The notes under the pieces are model-generated. The model searched no databases and was not told the origin of the DNA. It saw only the letters and a program-made list of their open reading frames with translations. 10,354 nucleotides of DNA from Planococcus sp. (in: firmicutes) (lineage in GTDB: Bacteria; Bacillota; Bacilli; Bacillales_A; Planococcaceae). The translations under genes were made by a program, and so were the position numbers. The DNA lies in NCBI GenBank assembly GCA_030147225.1, contig JASLAI010000084.1:1-10354 (forward strand), written 5' to 3'. Below are positions 1-6,598 of the stretch, piece by piece (position 1 is the first letter of the stretch; each line of letters opens with the position of its first letter).

Positions 1-449
1 CTTTTGTACCCGCAACCGTCAAGTTGATTGAGCTTTGCTCCAACTGGTCATTTGTTGGGTTGATGATGTATTGTCCGTCAATCAATCCTACGATGACACC
101 GGCAATCGGTCCACCGAATGGAATGTCGGAAACCATCTGGGAATAACGGACGGATCGGACGGTCAATCAAACGGCTTGTCAAAGTCGCTTTTTCAGAAGG
201 GCGTCCTTCGCGTTTGATGAATCCGCCTGGAATTTTACCGACAGCGTAAAGACGCTCTTCGTAGTTGACAGTCAATGGGAAAAAGTCCAAAGGTTTTGGA
301 GTCTTTGAAGCGGTTGCAGTAGAAAGCACTGCTGTATCACCATAACGGATTAATGCTGCTCCGTTTGCTTGTTTTGCCAATTGGCCGACCTCAACTTGCA
401 ACTCGCGGCCTGCCCAATCAAGTTTGTAGACTTTTTTTGTTTGCTCCAT
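1..449 (-). pseudogene. pnp: Polyribonucleotide nucleotidyltransferase (PNPase), 5' part, frame disrupted; continues beyond window
   Basis: PNPase degrades RNA 3' to 5' by phosphorolysis. The first 107 codons (449 down to 129) match the N-terminal RNase PH-like domain of Bacillus PNPase, including [51 protein letters not shown] and [15 protein letters not shown]. From about 133 to 1, PNPase sequence resumes in another frame ([15 protein letters not shown], then [15 protein letters not shown] and INLTVAGTK). About 34 residues expected between these blocks are absent. The original frame runs into a stop at 78-80 after 16 unrelated residues, giving a 123-residue truncated product. The join falls on GTTTCCG (127-133), which could belong to either side. 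Start: ATG at 449-447 with AGAGGAG about 9 nt upstream. Identity is certain. Whether the lesion is real or an assembly error cannot be decided here. Confidence 0.85.
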
Positions 450-484
450 AATATCGAGCTCCTCTCTATTACCTTGTTTCTCTA

Positions 485-512
485 TCTATATGTATCATTA
501 GTAGTGTATCAA
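485..512 (-). promoter_or_regulatory. Candidate sigma-A promoter for pnp
   Basis: On the minus strand TTGATA (512-507) is followed after 16 bp by TATAGA (490-485). The -35 matches consensus at 5 of 6 positions and the -10 at 4 of 6. It lies between the rpsO terminator and the pnp start, where a promoter is needed if termination after rpsO is efficient. The region is AT-rich, so a chance match is possible. Confidence 0.4.
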
Positions 513-560
513 AAAAGCATCCAGTATGCGATGCGATAAATTAAAGTTTTATCCATAAAG

Positions 561-585
561 AAAAAGCGGGACGAATCCCGCTTTT
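561..585 (-). terminator. Intrinsic terminator after rpsO
   Basis: Read on the minus strand, AAAAGCGGGA and TCCCGCTTTT form a perfect 10-bp stem (585-576 with 571-562) closed by a TTCG tetraloop. The U-rich 3' arm continues as TTTTTCTTT. It begins 11 nt after the rpsO stop codon. A UUCG loop on a GC-rich stem is a typical strong rho-independent terminator, so it separates rpsO from pnp at least partly. Confidence 0.9.
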
Positions 586-596
586 ACTGTTTGCTA

Positions 597-866
597 TTAA
601 CGGCGTAGGCCAAGTCTTGCGATTAGTTCGCGGTAACGAGCTACGTCGTTTTCACGAAGGTATTTCAACAAGTTACGACGGCGTCCAACCATTTTGAATA
701 GACCACGACGTGAGTGATGATCTTTTTTGTGAGTACGTAAGTGCTCATTCAAGTTGTTGATGTCTTCTGTAAGAATGGCGATTTGAATTTCTGCAGACCC
801 AGTATCTGTGTCATGCACTTTGTATTCATTGATCAATTCATTTTTACGCTCTTGTGTAATTGCCAT
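597..866 (-). CDS. rpsO: 30S ribosomal protein S15
   Basis: S15 is a primary 16S rRNA-binding protein that organises the central domain (platform) of the 30S subunit. The 89-residue product has the normal length and the family signatures [11 protein letters not shown] (residues 18-28) and [11 protein letters not shown] (46-56), both on the rRNA-binding face, and the basic tail [10 protein letters not shown] onward. The start is ATG at 866-864, because AGGAGGTGG lies 7 nt upstream and all S15 proteins begin near MAIT. A longer reading from 911 adds 15 non-homologous residues that cover the ribosome binding site and is rejected. It has its own upstream promoter and a downstream terminator, so it can be transcribed apart from ribF and pnp. 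Confidence 0.98.
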   Translation of the reverse strand: MAITQERKNELINEYKVHDTDTGSAEIQIAILTEDINNLNEHLRTHKKDHHSRRGLFKMVGRRRNLLKYLRENDVARYRELIARLGLRR

Positions 867-909
867 ACTGTTTCCACCTCCTAATTTCTGATATCCCCAA
901 TTACTGAGC

Positions 910-943
910 AAACGTTGGTGATTCGATTGCCAAGCAACGGTTT
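910..943 (-). promoter_or_regulatory. Stem-loop in the rpsO leader, possible S15 autoregulatory element
   Basis: On the minus strand AAACCGTTG (943-935) can pair with CAACGTTT (917-910) as an 8-bp stem with one bulged C and a 17-nt loop. An alternative small hairpin TTGC-TTG-GCAA forms within the same region. No U-tract follows, so it is not a terminator. It lies inside the roughly 90-nt leader predicted from the promoter at 963-991. S15 is known to repress its own mRNA through leader structures in several bacteria. Linking that to this hairpin is inference. Confidence 0.35.
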
Positions 944-962
944 GTACATTCAGTACTCATAA

Positions 963-991
963 ATAATAGCATAAGGCTTTTTCAAAATCAA
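963..991 (-). promoter_or_regulatory. Extended -10 sigma-A promoter for rpsO
   Basis: On the minus strand TTGATT (991-986) is followed after 17 bp by TATTAT (968-963). TGC directly before the -10 supplies the extended -10 motif TGnTATTAT. It sits 10 to 38 nt after the ribF stop codon and predicts a start near 956, giving a leader of about 90 nt before the rpsO ATG. Spacing and the extended -10 make this one of the most convincing promoters in the window. Confidence 0.7.
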
Positions 992-1000
992 CTGCATAGC

Positions 1001-1951
1001 CTAATTAATGCCTGCGAAAAACTGCTCAGCTGTCTCCTTATCAAGTTGAATTTGTGCTTTCAACTCATCAATTCCTGCAAACTTCTGTTCATCGCGAATC
1101 CGTTCATGCCATTCGACTTCCACCATTTCACCGTAGATGGATTTATCAAAGTCCAGAATATGGACTTCGATGACCTGTTTTTTCACATCCGGATTATTGA
1201 AAGTCGGCTTGTAGCCAATGTTGCAGACACCGTTGTAGATCTGCCCCTGCACTTGGATCTTCACTGCATAGACGCCGCGGCTTGGTACGACCGCACCTAG
1301 TTCGGGTTCTACATTGGCTGTTGGAAAACCGATGGTGCGGCCTCGTTTATCTCCATTGACAACAGTGCCTAGTACACGGAATGGCCTGCCCAACAAATGG
1401 CACACCTCCTCGACTCCGCCTTGTTTCAACGCTTCACGGATACGGGTTGAACTGATTTTTTCATCCCCATCTTCCAGCTTATCAACAACGGTTACGTCAT
1501 ACTGGCCTGTGCCAATCTGCTGCATCAAAGCCATATCCCCTTTACCTTTGCTGCCAAACGAAAAATCAAATCCTGCTGTGACATGGACTACATTGAGGCC
1601 GATGATAAAGTGTTCGATAAACTGTTCAGGTGTAAGTTTGGCAAACTCAGACGTAAACCGAACGATGAAACAATAATCAACGCCCATTTCATCAAGAATT
1701 TCCATTTTTTGCTGCATTGGCGTAATGTAAAAGACTTCTTCTTTTCGTCCCCCCAGGACTAGTGAAGGATGAGGATCGAAAGTCATAACCGCTGACTTGA
1801 TGCCTTTTTTATGGGCTTCTGTGATCGCTTCACCTATGACACGCTGATGCCCTTTATGTACCCCGTCGAAAAAACCGAGCGCCATCGATAAGGGGCCTGT
1901 TTCGAAATCAGGTTTTAAATGAATCGGATAACTTAAATGAATGATTTGCAT
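1001..1951 (-). CDS. ribF: Bifunctional riboflavin kinase / FMN adenylyltransferase
   Basis: RibF (RibC in B. subtilis) phosphorylates riboflavin to FMN and adenylates FMN to FAD in the cytosol. The 316-residue protein has the expected two-domain layout. The N-terminal nucleotidyltransferase domain carries LGFFDGVHKGHQ (residues 25-36), TFDPHP (57-62) and ISSTRIREAL (166-175). The C-terminal flavokinase domain carries GDKRGRTIGFPTAN (200-213), RGVYAVK and YNGVCNIGYKPTF (239-251). The start is ATG at 1951-1949 with GAGGTG 4 nt upstream, and a single base separates it from the truB stop (TAGTATG), so the two are probably co-translated. The stop is TAG at 1003-1001. In the leader of this gene I see no FMN riboswitch; it is part of the truB transcript. 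Confidence 0.97.
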   Translation of the reverse strand: MQIIHLSYPIHLKPDFETGPLSMALGFFDGVHKGHQRVIGEAITEAHKKGIKSAVMTFDPHPSLVLGGRKEEVFYITPMQQKMEILDEMGVDYCFIVRFTSEFAKLTPEQFIEHFIIGLNVVHVTAGFDFSFGSKGKGDMALMQQIGTGQYDVTVVDKLEDGDEKISSTRIREALKQGGVEEVCHLLGRPFRVLGTVVNGDKRGRTIGFPTANVEPELGAVVPSRGVYAVKIQVQGQIYNGVCNIGYKPTFNNPDVKKQVIEVHILDFDKSIYGEMVEVEWHERIRDEQKFAGIDELKAQIQLDKETAEQFFAGIN

Positions 1952-1952
1952 A

Positions 1953-2882
1953 CTACACCTCGTCCGCTGTCGGAAAACCGAACATTTTTTCAGGTTTCAT
2001 TTTGTCCGCTTTTTCAGGGTGGTTCTTATAAAGTGCGACAGGAACTCCCTGATACGTCAGAACCACAAATCCCATCTCATCAAGTATTGCATGACGCGCC
2101 AAAACTTGACCATTTTTCACAGCAAAAATCTGTTTTGATTCAATTTCCATGAATGGAAACAAACTTAAGCCGTAGCTGAGCGGTTTCAAAATGTCGCCGA
2201 TATCTCCATTTTGAGCAAGTTCGGCCACTTCGGCAAGTGTTACGCAATCCTTTTTGCTGAATTTACCGGATTCTGTCCTTGTCAGCCTCGACATATGCGC
2301 GGGATATCCCAGAGCTTGACCGATTTGCACTGCCAGCGTACGAATATAAGTTCCTTTGCCGCAACGGATGCGAATATTGAATTTGATATCCTGTCCTGAC
2401 CATTGATGATCGTCGTCCAGTAACTCGATTGAGTCGATTCGCACGACACGTTCAGGCCGTTCAACAGCAATTCCTTGTCGTGCATATTCATAAAGCTTTT
2501 TCCCATTCACTTTGACTGCAGAATACATCGGCGGAATTTGTTTGATGTTTCCTGTCAACTGAAGCAGCACCGCGGCCACTTGGTCGCGTGTAATATGCTT
2601 CTCAGAAGAATCCGTGTCGACTGTCTCACCTGTTGCATCTTCTGTTTCTGTCGAATAGCCGATGGTCACTTCCGCTTCGTAGGTCTTGCCTTGGTCCGTA
2701 ATATACTCCGCCACTTTGGTCGTATTCCCGATACAGATCGGCAAAACGCCGTCTACTTCAGGATCCAATGTCCCGGTATGTCCGACTTTTTTCGTCTGAA
2801 GAATTTTTCTCAATTTAAAAACACAGTCATGAGAGGTCATTCCTTTTTCTTTCCATAATGGTAAAATTCCGTTCAGCGCCAT
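1953..2882 (-). CDS. truB: tRNA pseudouridine(55) synthase TruB
   Basis: TruB isomerises U55 in the T-loop of elongator tRNAs to pseudouridine. The 309-residue protein opens with NGILPLWKEKGMTSHDCV and holds the catalytic motif VGHTGTLDPEVDGVLP, with the nucleophilic aspartate at residue 40. Further family blocks are QIPPMYSAVKVNGKKLYEYAR and RIRCGKGTYIRTLA, followed by a C-terminal PUA-like region. The start is ATG at 2882-2880, supported by AAAGGAG 9 nt upstream and by the family N-terminus. The longer reading to 3029 adds 49 unrelated residues that run through a terminator and into rbfA, so it is rejected. truB follows rbfA in the usual order, but a terminator stands between them and I see no promoter after it. 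Confidence 0.97.
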   Translation of the reverse strand: MALNGILPLWKEKGMTSHDCVFKLRKILQTKKVGHTGTLDPEVDGVLPICIGNTTKVAEYITDQGKTYEAEVTIGYSTETEDATGETVDTDSSEKHITRDQVAAVLLQLTGNIKQIPPMYSAVKVNGKKLYEYARQGIAVERPERVVRIDSIELLDDDHQWSGQDIKFNIRIRCGKGTYIRTLAVQIGQALGYPAHMSRLTRTESGKFSKKDCVTLAEVAELAQNGDIGDILKPLSYGLSLFPFMEIESKQIFAVKNGQVLARHAILDEMGFVVLTYQGVPVALYKNHPEKADKMKPEKMFGFPTADEV

Positions 2883-2907
2883 AATCCATAGCTCCTTTGC
2901 TTGATGC

Positions 2908-2945
2908 AAAAAAAAGCCCGCTATCTGAAATAGACAGCAGGCTTT
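2908..2945 (-). terminator. Intrinsic terminator between rbfA and truB
   Basis: On the minus strand AAAGCCTGCTGTCT (2945-2932) pairs with AGATAGCGGGCTTT (2926-2913) as a 14-bp stem with two G-U wobbles and an ATTTC loop. The 3' arm runs into eight consecutive T residues (2915-2908). It begins 4 nt after the rbfA stop. Stem, loop and U-tract are textbook for rho-independent termination. The truB start codon is only 25 nt beyond the U-tract. Confidence 0.92.
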
Positions 2946-2949
2946 GTTT

Positions 2950-3300
2950 TTAATCTTCTTTTGGTTCTTGAATGTCACGCAGTAAAGTATCAATGCGATT
3001 GCCGTATGCAACCGATGAATCGATTTCAAAAGACAATTCAGGAGTTTTACGGAGACGGATCCGCTGTCCGATTTCGGAACGGATGAATCCTTTTGACTTC
3101 GTTAACCCAAGCAATGTCTGTTCTTTTGCGTGGTCTTCGCCTAAAACGCTGATATATACAGTTGCCTGCTGGAGATCCCCTGTAACTTCAACATCTGTTA
3201 CAGTGACAAATCCGATACGTGGATCTTTCAGTTTTCGGCTGATGATATCGCTGAGTTCTTTTTTCATCTGCTCAGCTACACGATTCGCGCGCATTGTCAT
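2950..3300 (-). CDS. rbfA: Ribosome-binding factor A
   Basis: RbfA binds immature 30S subunits near the 5' end of 16S rRNA and aids late maturation; E. coli mutants are cold-sensitive. The 116-residue product begins [16 protein letters not shown] and contains [22 protein letters not shown] (split here around residues 21-42), ATVYISVLG and [19 protein letters not shown] (71-89), the conserved surface of its single KH-like domain. The start is ATG at 3300-3298 with GAGGTGG 7 nt upstream. A second ATG two codons later is less well spaced. The gap to ylxP is 18 nt. The gene closes the rimP-to-rbfA block, since an intrinsic terminator follows directly. Confidence 0.97.
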   Translation of the reverse strand: MTMRANRVAEQMKKELSDIISRKLKDPRIGFVTVTDVEVTGDLQQATVYISVLGEDHAKEQTLLGLTKSKGFIRSEIGQRIRLRKTPELSFEIDSSVAYGNRIDTLLRDIQEPKED

Positions 3301-3318
3301 TGCTAATCCACCTCGTTC

Positions 3319-3597
3319 TTACAAATATTCTTTTTCAATTTCCAAGCATTCCCAAGCAGGATTGCTTTCCAAATAGTAGAGAACTTGCGCCATTTCCTTA
3401 TCTGCCATTTCTTTCGATGAAGAAACGATGACAAAGGCAAGGCGAGTTCGCTGCCAGACATTTTGATGTTCAATCTCTGCTGCGGAAACGTTGAATTTCT
3501 GTCTGCTGCGGGTCAGCATGCTTTTTACAACCGCCCGCTTGTCTTTTAACGAATGGGCCGTTGGAATGAAAAATTCGCATTCCATATACAGGATCAT
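3319..3597 (-). CDS. ylxP: YlxP family protein (DUF503)
   Basis: This 92-residue protein belongs to the small DUF503/YlxP family, recognised from its place between infB and rbfA and from the conserved N-terminal block ending in [16 protein letters not shown] (residues 15-30). Other typical features are the [30 protein letters not shown] segment (positions 35-60) and an acidic amphipathic C-terminus. The family fold is a small ferredoxin-like alpha/beta protein with no established biochemical activity; a link to ribosome assembly is guessed from gene context and a cytosolic location from the lack of signal or membrane segments. The ATG at 3597-3595 overlaps the infB stop as ATGA, so translation is probably coupled to infB. 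Confidence 0.93.
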   Translation of the reverse strand: MILYMECEFFIPTAHSLKDKRAVVKSMLTRSRQKFNVSAAEIEHQNVWQRTRLAFVIVSSSKEMADKEMAQVLYYLESNPAWECLEIEKEYL

Positions 3598-5978
3598 TTA
3601 CGTTCGATTTCTTCCATAACGTACGCTTCAATGATGTCCATTTCTTTCATGTCATTAAAGTTCTTAACGGTAATCCCGCATTCGTATCCTTTTGCAACTT
3701 CTTTTGCATCGTCTTTAAAGCGTTTTAATGTATCAATTTCGCCTTCGAATACGACAATGCCTTCACGGATTACACGAACGCCGCTGCTTCTTGTAATTTT
3801 ACCTTCTGTTACATAACTTCCGGCAATTGTTCCGACTTTAGAAACTTTAAACGTACTGCGGACTTCAGCTTGGCCAATGATTTTCTCTTCGAATTCAGGG
3901 TCAAGCAAGCCTTTCATAGCGAATTCAATTTCTTCAATCACTTTGTAGATGATGCGGTGCAAGCGAATATCAACGCCTTCAGCTTCAGCAGCACGTTTTG
4001 CGTTGGCATCCGGACGGACGTTGAAACCGATCACGATAGCATTTGATGCAGCTGCCAATGAAATATCAGATTCCGTGATAGCGCCAGCGCCGGTGTGGAT
4101 GATTTTCACATTGACACCTTCCACATCGATTTTAAGAAGAGATGCCGCCATTGCTTCAACTGCTCCTTGAACGTCAGCTTTGACGATCAAGTTTAATTCT
4201 TTCATTTCCCCTTGTTTCAATTGATCAAACAAGTTATCAAGCGTAACACGTGTTTTTTCAGAACGCTGAACTTGAAGCGCTGAAGTTGCACGGGTTTCTC
4301 CCACTTGGCGAGCTGTTTTTTCATCTTCGAAGACAACAAAACGGTCTCCAGCTTGAGGTACATCATTCAAACCAGTGATTTCAACTGGTGTAGATGGGCC
4401 CGCTTCTTTCACACGGCGGCCGATATCCGATACCATCGCACGGACACGTCCGAACGTATTACCGACAACAATCGGGTCTCCAACTTTTAAAGTTCCGTCT
4501 TGTACTAGAAGGGTTGCTACTGAACCGCGGCCTTTATCAAGCTCGGCTTCAATAACTGTACCAATTGCACGGCGTGCAGGGTTTGCTTTTAACTCCCCAA
4601 CTTCTGATACAAGCAAGATCATTTCAAGCAATGAATCGATGCCGTCTCCTGTTAAAGCAGAAATCGGAACGAAGATCGTTTCACCGCCCCAAGCTTCAGG
4701 AACCAATCCGTGTTCAGTCAATTCCTGCATCACACGGTCAGGATTCGCACTTGGCTTATCCATTTTGTTAACCGCAATGATGATTGGCACTTCTGCTGCT
4801 TTGGCGTGGTTGATTGCTTCAACCGTTTGAGGCATTACACCGTCATCTGCTGCAACAACAATAATTGCAAGATCTGTCACTTTCGCTCCACGTGCACGCA
4901 TCGTAGTAAAGGCTGCGTGGCCAGGAGTATCAAGGAAGGTGATTTTCTTGCCGTTATCTACAACCTGATAAGCACCGATATGCTGCGTGATTCCGCCTGC
5001 TTCTCCAGCAGTTACTTTCGTATGGCGGATAGAATCCAGCAATGTCGTTTTACCATGGTCAACGTGACCCATGATCGTAACAACTGGCGGACGTTCTTCA
5101 TTCAAGTTCTCATCTTCTGGTTCAAAGTAGACTTCAAGATCCGTTTTATCCACTAAGATCTCTTCTTCAACTTCAACCTCGTATTCGGCACAGATCAATT
5201 CAATTGCATCTTTATCCAATTCCTGGTTAATGGTAGCCATTACACCAAGCATAAACAACTTTTTGATAATTTCAGAAGGCTCGCGCCCTAATTTTTTCGC
5301 CAGCTCAGCTACCGTCAATGACTCGCTGAAAGTAATTTTAGCCGGCAATTCTTTTTCTTTTTTAGGCATTGGCGGCAACGGATTCACCGGTTGCTGCTGT
5401 TTTCCTTTACGATTGCGGTTTTGGAAGCCATTGCGGTTTCCGCCACCTGGACGGCCTGAAGAACGCTGGCCTGGGCCTGCTGTAGGTTTAGCTGCCTTTG
5501 GTGTAAAATTCGATCCTGATTTCGCTGGTGCTGTTGGTCGTTGGCCATTCCCTTGTGAACGGGATTGTCCTTGACTCGGCGCTGCCGCTGGTTTTGATTG
5601 GCTTTGACCTGATGGACGTGACTGACCGCCTTGACTCGATGGACGTGATTGTCCTTGGCTTGATGGACGCGACTGGCCGCCTTGTGACGGACGTGATTGT
5701 CCCTGGTTTGACGGACGCGATTGACCGCCTTGTGTTGGACGCGATTGTCCCTGGTTTGACGGACGTGATTGCCCTTGGCTTGGTGGACGTGATTGCGTTT
5801 GTGGACGCTGTCCAGCTGCACCACTCTTATAAATGCTGTCTAACTTCGTTACAGCATTGTCTTCCAATGTTGCCATATGGTTTTGTACCGTAATATTATG
5901 TTTAGACAACTCATTAATAATCTCTTTACTTGGCTTGTCTACCTTCTTAGCATACTCATGTACTCGAATTTTGGTCAT
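3594..5978 (-). CDS. infB: Translation initiation factor IF-2
   Basis: IF2 is the GTPase that recruits fMet-tRNA to the 30S P site and promotes 50S joining. At 794 residues it is longer than B. subtilis IF2 (about 716). Layout: IF2-N domain (1-50), a low-complexity basic linker (about 51-207), a second IF2-N-like domain (about 215-270), then the GTPase. Its motifs are GHVDHGKT (304-311), GGITQHIG with the switch I Thr331 (328-335), DTPGH (350-354), NKMD (404-407) and SAL (440-442). Domains II to IV follow to the C-terminus. Residues 48-207 contain no Asp or Glu, and 62-126 are tandem QSRP repeats. The start is ATG at 5978-5976, inside the end of ylxQ (23-nt overlap). The upstream GGGGGCGAG is a poor Shine-Dalgarno match, so coupling to ylxQ is likely. 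The TGA stop overlaps ylxP. Confidence 0.98.
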   Translation of the reverse strand: MTKIRVHEYAKKVDKPSKEIINELSKHNITVQNHMATLEDNAVTKLDSIYKSGAAGQRPQTQSRPPSQGQSRPSNQGQSRPTQGGQSRPSNQGQSRPSQGGQSRPSSQGQSRPSSQGGQSRPSGQSQSKPAAAPSQGQSRSQGNGQRPTAPAKSGSNFTPKAAKPTAGPGQRSSGRPGGGNRNGFQNRNRKGKQQQPVNPLPPMPKKEKELPAKITFSESLTVAELAKKLGREPSEIIKKLFMLGVMATINQELDKDAIELICAEYEVEVEEEILVDKTDLEVYFEPEDENLNEERPPVVTIMGHVDHGKTTLLDSIRHTKVTAGEAGGITQHIGAYQVVDNGKKITFLDTPGHAAFTTMRARGAKVTDLAIIVVAADDGVMPQTVEAINHAKAAEVPIIIAVNKMDKPSANPDRVMQELTEHGLVPEAWGGETIFVPISALTGDGIDSLLEMILLVSEVGELKANPARRAIGTVIEAELDKGRGSVATLLVQDGTLKVGDPIVVGNTFGRVRAMVSDIGRRVKEAGPSTPVEITGLNDVPQAGDRFVVFEDEKTARQVGETRATSALQVQRSEKTRVTLDNLFDQLKQGEMKELNLIVKADVQGAVEAMAASLLKIDVEGVNVKIIHTGAGAITESDISLAAASNAIVIGFNVRPDANAKRAAEAEGVDIRLHRIIYKVIEEIEFAMKGLLDPEFEEKIIGQAEVRSTFKVSKVGTIAGSYVTEGKITRSSGVRVIREGIVVFEGEIDTLKRFKDDAKEVAKGYECGITVKNFNDMKEMDIIEAYVMEEIERK
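5601..5795 (-). repeat. 24-bp tandem repeats encoding QSRPxxxG units in IF2
   Basis: Eight tandem units encode IF2 residues 62-126: [57 protein letters not shown] and QSRPSGQS. The period is 24 bp, with one 27-bp unit. Two degenerate units ([11 protein letters not shown] and QSRSQGNG) follow down to about 5540. A higher-order 48-bp period is visible: the 23-bp stretches at 5695-5717 and 5743-5765 are identical and 48 bp apart. Synonymous differences between other units show the array is not newly formed. Such arrays change length by replication slippage while keeping frame. Confidence 0.9.
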
Positions 5979-6300
5979 CTGCTCGCCCCCGATTAATTTC
6001 TTCGAATAAGCTGGTTATTTTTTTCGCAAACCCTTTATCGGTGATTGCAATCACTACCCGCTCTTCTTTGCCTATCGCATGTCCCAACTCGAAACGGGAT
6101 CCAAAAACGTGCAAATCCACTCCATACGACTTGCATTTGTCATGCAATTTTTTACTAGTATTATCTGAAGCATCTTCTGAGACAATCACTAATTTCGCTT
6201 TGCCTTTTCGGACTTCGTTTACGGTCATTTCTTCACCGGAAATGGTCATACGCGCTCGTGTGGCCAATCCCAATAATTGAAGAATTTTTTGTTTGTTCAT
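5956..6300 (-). CDS. ylxQ: YlxQ, L7Ae-family ribosome-associated RNA-binding protein
   Basis: The 114-residue product is an L7Ae/L30e/S12e/Gadd45-type protein, a fold that often binds kink-turn RNA. Typical segments are [16 protein letters not shown] (residues 9-24), [18 protein letters not shown] (35-52), where VSEDAS-like sequence marks the family, and [16 protein letters not shown] (71-86). It sits between ylxR and infB as in other Bacillales, where it is regarded as a ribosomal protein L7A-like accessory factor; its exact role is not settled. Start ATG 6300-6298 shares one base with the ylxR stop (TAATG), and only a weak AGAGAG lies upstream, so reinitiation is likely. The last seven codons and the stop overlap infB. 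The tail [10 protein letters not shown] looks unstructured, making the protein slightly longer than the about 100-residue B. subtilis homologue. Confidence 0.93.
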   Translation of the reverse strand: MNKQKILQLLGLATRARMTISGEEMTVNEVRKGKAKLVIVSEDASDNTSKKLHDKCKSYGVDLHVFGSRFELGHAIGKEERVVIAITDKGFAKKITSLFEEINRGRADDQNSST

Positions 6301-6578
6301 TATTTCAACTGCTCTCTGAGAACGACGCGAGTTAACTCATCATAGATTTCGTCTGGAATTTTAACTTCCAATTGCTTATCCAGCACTTTCTTTTTACGCG
6401 CAGTCGCGATGGCATCTTCCGATTTCGAAAGGTATGCGCCGCGCCCTGATTTTTTGCCCGTCAAATCGACAGACACTTCGCCTTCTTTTGAACGGACAAC
6501 GCGGATCATTTCTTTTTTAGGATGCATCTCGCCTGTAGCTACACACTTCCGTAATGGAATTTTCTTTTGCAGAGCCAA
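6300..6578 (-). CDS. rnpM: YlxR / RnpM, RNase P modulator
   Basis: This is the small YlxR (DUF448) RNA-binding protein, recently renamed RnpM in B. subtilis because it binds RNase P RNA and modulates its activity. The 92-residue protein shows IPLRKCVATGE (residues 7-17), IRVVRSKEGEVSVD (25-38) and the hallmark GKKSGRGAYL (41-50). The start is TTG at 6578-6576, chosen because AAGGTG lies 7 nt upstream and the N-terminus then matches the family; no in-frame ATG is nearby. An out-of-frame ATG at 6585-6583 sits too close to the Shine-Dalgarno and opens only a 22-codon frame. The gene starts 20 nt after nusA and its TAA shares a base with the ylxQ ATG. Confidence 0.95.
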   Translation of the reverse strand: MALQKKIPLRKCVATGEMHPKKEMIRVVRSKEGEVSVDLTGKKSGRGAYLSKSEDAIATARKKKVLDKQLEVKIPDEIYDELTRVVLREQLK

Positions 6579-6598
6579 CGGACATCACCTTTTCTACA

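Noticed and set aside
78..126. Possible programmed frameshift in pnp
   Set aside because: A simple shift would keep all codons, but about 34 conserved residues are also missing at the junction. No slippery heptamer is present. A deletion explains both facts.
511..534. Small hairpin GCATC-N8-GATGC followed by T6 on the minus strand, between rpsO and pnp
   Set aside because: The stem is only 5 bp with an 8-nt loop, and a far stronger terminator lies just upstream at 561-585. The T-run overlaps the candidate -35 of the pnp promoter. Too weak to call.
867..911. Upstream extension of rpsO by 15 codons
   Set aside because: The added residues are encoded by the Shine-Dalgarno and leader and are absent from S15 proteins.
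2883..3029. Upstream extension of truB by 49 codons
   Set aside because: It reads through the rbfA-truB terminator and out of frame through rbfA, and the added residues do not resemble TruB. The ATG at 2882 has a good ribosome binding site.
4375..4830. Plus-strand open frames over infB, nusA and ribF
   Set aside because: They are antisense shadows of strongly conserved genes, with no ribosome binding sites or recognisable domains.
5384..5893. Open frames of 146 and 121 residues on both strands across the infB repeat region
   Set aside because: Their long open frames and periodic peptides follow from the 24-bp repeat in infB, which keeps any frame open. They have no homology I recognise and lie fully inside IF2 coding.
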